From Gammaproteobacteria bacterium (GTDB lineage: Bacteria; Pseudomonadota; Gammaproteobacteria; Pseudomonadales; Azotimanducaceae), in NCBI GenBank assembly GCA_026706425.1, contig JAPOYW010000389.1:1-6460 (forward strand): a DNA stretch of 6,460 bases. The letters are read 5' to 3'. This document shows, piece by piece, positions 5,253-6,460 of this stretch. The position numbers and the translations under genes are program-made. Numbering within the stretch: the stretch's first letter is position 1; every line of letters starts with the position of its first letter. Below the pieces are notes generated by a model that had not been told where the DNA came from, ran no database searches, and worked only from the letters and a program-made list of their open reading frames with translations.

Positions 5253-6446
5253 CTACAGGCGGGGCCACCGCCCCAAACCGAGGTCGCTGCCCATTCGGCT
5301 CGCCGACACCGCGCGGATGTTGCGTGCGAGCCGGAACGAATCACGGCCCGCATGGATCACGATCAGTTCAGCGAGGTCGAGGAGCTCCCTGACCTTGTGC
5401 GTGGACCGAGTGGCCTTTGGCGCCGACGTTCGCTTGATCTCGACTCCTAGGCGCTTGGTACCGCGCGAGAACACCAGGTCCAGTTCGCCGCCCGCATGCG
5501 CACCCCAGAAATGGGCATGTTCATGCGGCAGACCCAACTGGTTGATGATGGTCTCCAAAATCAGCCCCTCCCACGACGGGCCGACCTTCGGATGCGAATC
5601 TAGGGATCGCAAATCGCCGATACCAAGCAGGGCGTGGAGCACACCCGTGTCACGCAGGTAGATTTTCGGTGCCTTCACCTGCCTTTTGGCTACGTCGGCA
5701 TGCCAGGGCTGCAACTGGCGAACCACCAACGCCCCGGTAAGGATGTCCAGGTAACGGCGCACCGTGGTGTCGGCAACCCCGAACGACCGGGCAAACTCCG
5801 ATGCATTCCAGACCTGGCCGTGACGGTGCGCCAGCATCGTCCAGAATCGACGCATCGCAGGTCCCGGAATGCGGATCCCGAGTTCCGGCAGGTCGCGTTC
5901 CAGAAACGTGCGGATGAAGCTCTCGATCCAAACCGTCGCGGCGGCATTCGACCGAGCTAGCCAAGCCGGTGGAAACCCACCCCGTAGCCACCGACGGCTC
6001 AAACGGTGATACCCGATTTCGTCCAGACCCAATCCGCCCAGATCGTGGTAGGCGATGCGCCCGGCGAGCGACTCCGAAGATTGTCGAATCAGGTCCGGCG
6101 ACGCGCTGCCGAGTACGAGGAACCGGGCCGGCAACGGACGCCGATCGGCCAGAACGCGGAGGATGGGAAACAGGTCCGGTCGCCGTTGTACTTCGTCGAT
6201 GACGATCAGACCACGCAATTCGTCCAATACGAGCCCGGGATCTTCGAGCAGTCGATTGAGATCGGCGGGGTTTTCCAGGTCCAGACGATGCACCGAACCG
6301 GGGTATGATCGCGCGACCTGACGCGCCAATGTCGTCTTGCCTGTCTGACGTGGACCGAGAATAGCAACGACCGGGAAGGAACCAAGGCGTTCCTTGATCG
6401 CACGCTCATGGGCTGTTCTGGGGATCACGGTGAAACACCATACCAT
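5253..6446 (-). CDS. ATP-binding protein with AAA_14 and DUF4143 domains
   Basis: The 397-residue product has an N-terminal P-loop ATPase domain: FPVVAILGPRQTGKTTLARQ (Walker A at 31-39), GLIVIDEVQRRPDLFPILR (Walker B, Asp84-Glu85) and LVLGSAS (111-116, sensor-like). A linker with FLERDLPELG and a winged-helix-like segment (about 213-242, EFARSFGVADTTVRRYLDIL) follows. The C-terminal DUF4143 domain holds APKIYLRDTGVLHALLG, SWEGLILETIINQL, GGELDLVF (Asp323) and GVEIKRT (Glu336, Lys338), an ordered ELD/ExK pattern like PD-(D/E)XK nuclease folds. The family is widespread and usually annotated only as an ATPase; its cellular role is poorly known. The ATG at 6446 lacks a clear ribosome binding site. 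A GTG at 6428 would give MIPRTAHERA, closer to the usual family start. The gene is first in a compact operon with two acyl-CoA dehydrogenases, two bases from the next start. Confidence 0.9.
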   Translation of the reverse strand: MVWCFTVIPRTAHERAIKERLGSFPVVAILGPRQTGKTTLARQVARSYPGSVHRLDLENPADLNRLLEDPGLVLDELRGLIVIDEVQRRPDLFPILRVLADRRPLPARFLVLGSASPDLIRQSSESLAGRIAYHDLGGLGLDEIGYHRLSRRWLRGGFPPAWLARSNAAATVWIESFIRTFLERDLPELGIRIPGPAMRRFWTMLAHRHGQVWNASEFARSFGVADTTVRRYLDILTGALVVRQLQPWHADVAKRQVKAPKIYLRDTGVLHALLGIGDLRSLDSHPKVGPSWEGLILETIINQLGLPHEHAHFWGAHAGGELDLVFSRGTKRLGVEIKRTSAPKATRSTHKVRELLDLAELIVIHAGRDSFRLARNIRAVSASRMGSDLGLGRWPRL

Positions 6447-6460
6447 GAAAATTCAGCGGT

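Overview
This window looks like a chromosomal segment of a moderately GC-rich Gram-negative bacterium, most likely a member of the Pseudomonadota. The reasons are a periplasmic Cu/Zn superoxide dismutase with a signal peptide, a RES/Xre toxin-antitoxin pair of proteobacterial type, and acyl-CoA dehydrogenases of the kind found in steroid or branched-acid degraders. The sequence does not give the genus. I see no rRNA, tRNA, CRISPR array, transposase or integrase.

Left edge (1-461, minus strand): the first 153 codons of a secreted protein of unknown function, with a good ribosome binding site and a signal peptide. Its end lies outside the window. A divergent, apparently non-coding spacer of about 430 bases follows (462-887). 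It has only weak promoter-like signals, a short 11-bp-period direct repeat and small palindromes.

Middle, plus strand (888-2597): a three-gene run. A MbcA/ParS/Xre-type antitoxin is joined to a RES-domain toxin by a TGATG stop/start overlap. The 3' end of the toxin gene overlaps the start of sodC (periplasmic Cu/Zn superoxide dismutase) by 14 bases. A near-perfect 20-bp tandem duplication inside the toxin's 3' end shifts the frame past a stop codon. It lengthens the toxin by 23 residues and creates the overlap with sodC. An 8-bp-stem hairpin then separates sodC from the convergent minus-strand operon.

Right part, minus strand (6446 down to 2629): four tightly packed genes, read in the order ATPase, acyl-CoA dehydrogenase 1, acyl-CoA dehydrogenase 2, DUF523. 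The first is an AAA_14/DUF4143 ATP-binding protein. Two bases after its stop comes a full-length acyl-CoA dehydrogenase. A one-base TGATG overlap leads to a shorter partner dehydrogenase that lacks the usual FAD-binding motif. The last gene, a DUF523 protein, probably starts at TTG inside the end of the partner gene. The two dehydrogenases probably form a heteromeric enzyme of the type known from steroid side-chain beta-oxidation. The ATPase and DUF523 are unexpected companions for such a pair.

The best leads are the duplication-driven extension of the toxin into sodC, the unusual ATPase-ACAD-ACAD-DUF523 operon, and the modified metal-site spacing and extra cysteines of SodC. I found nothing that I can call a wholly new system with confidence.
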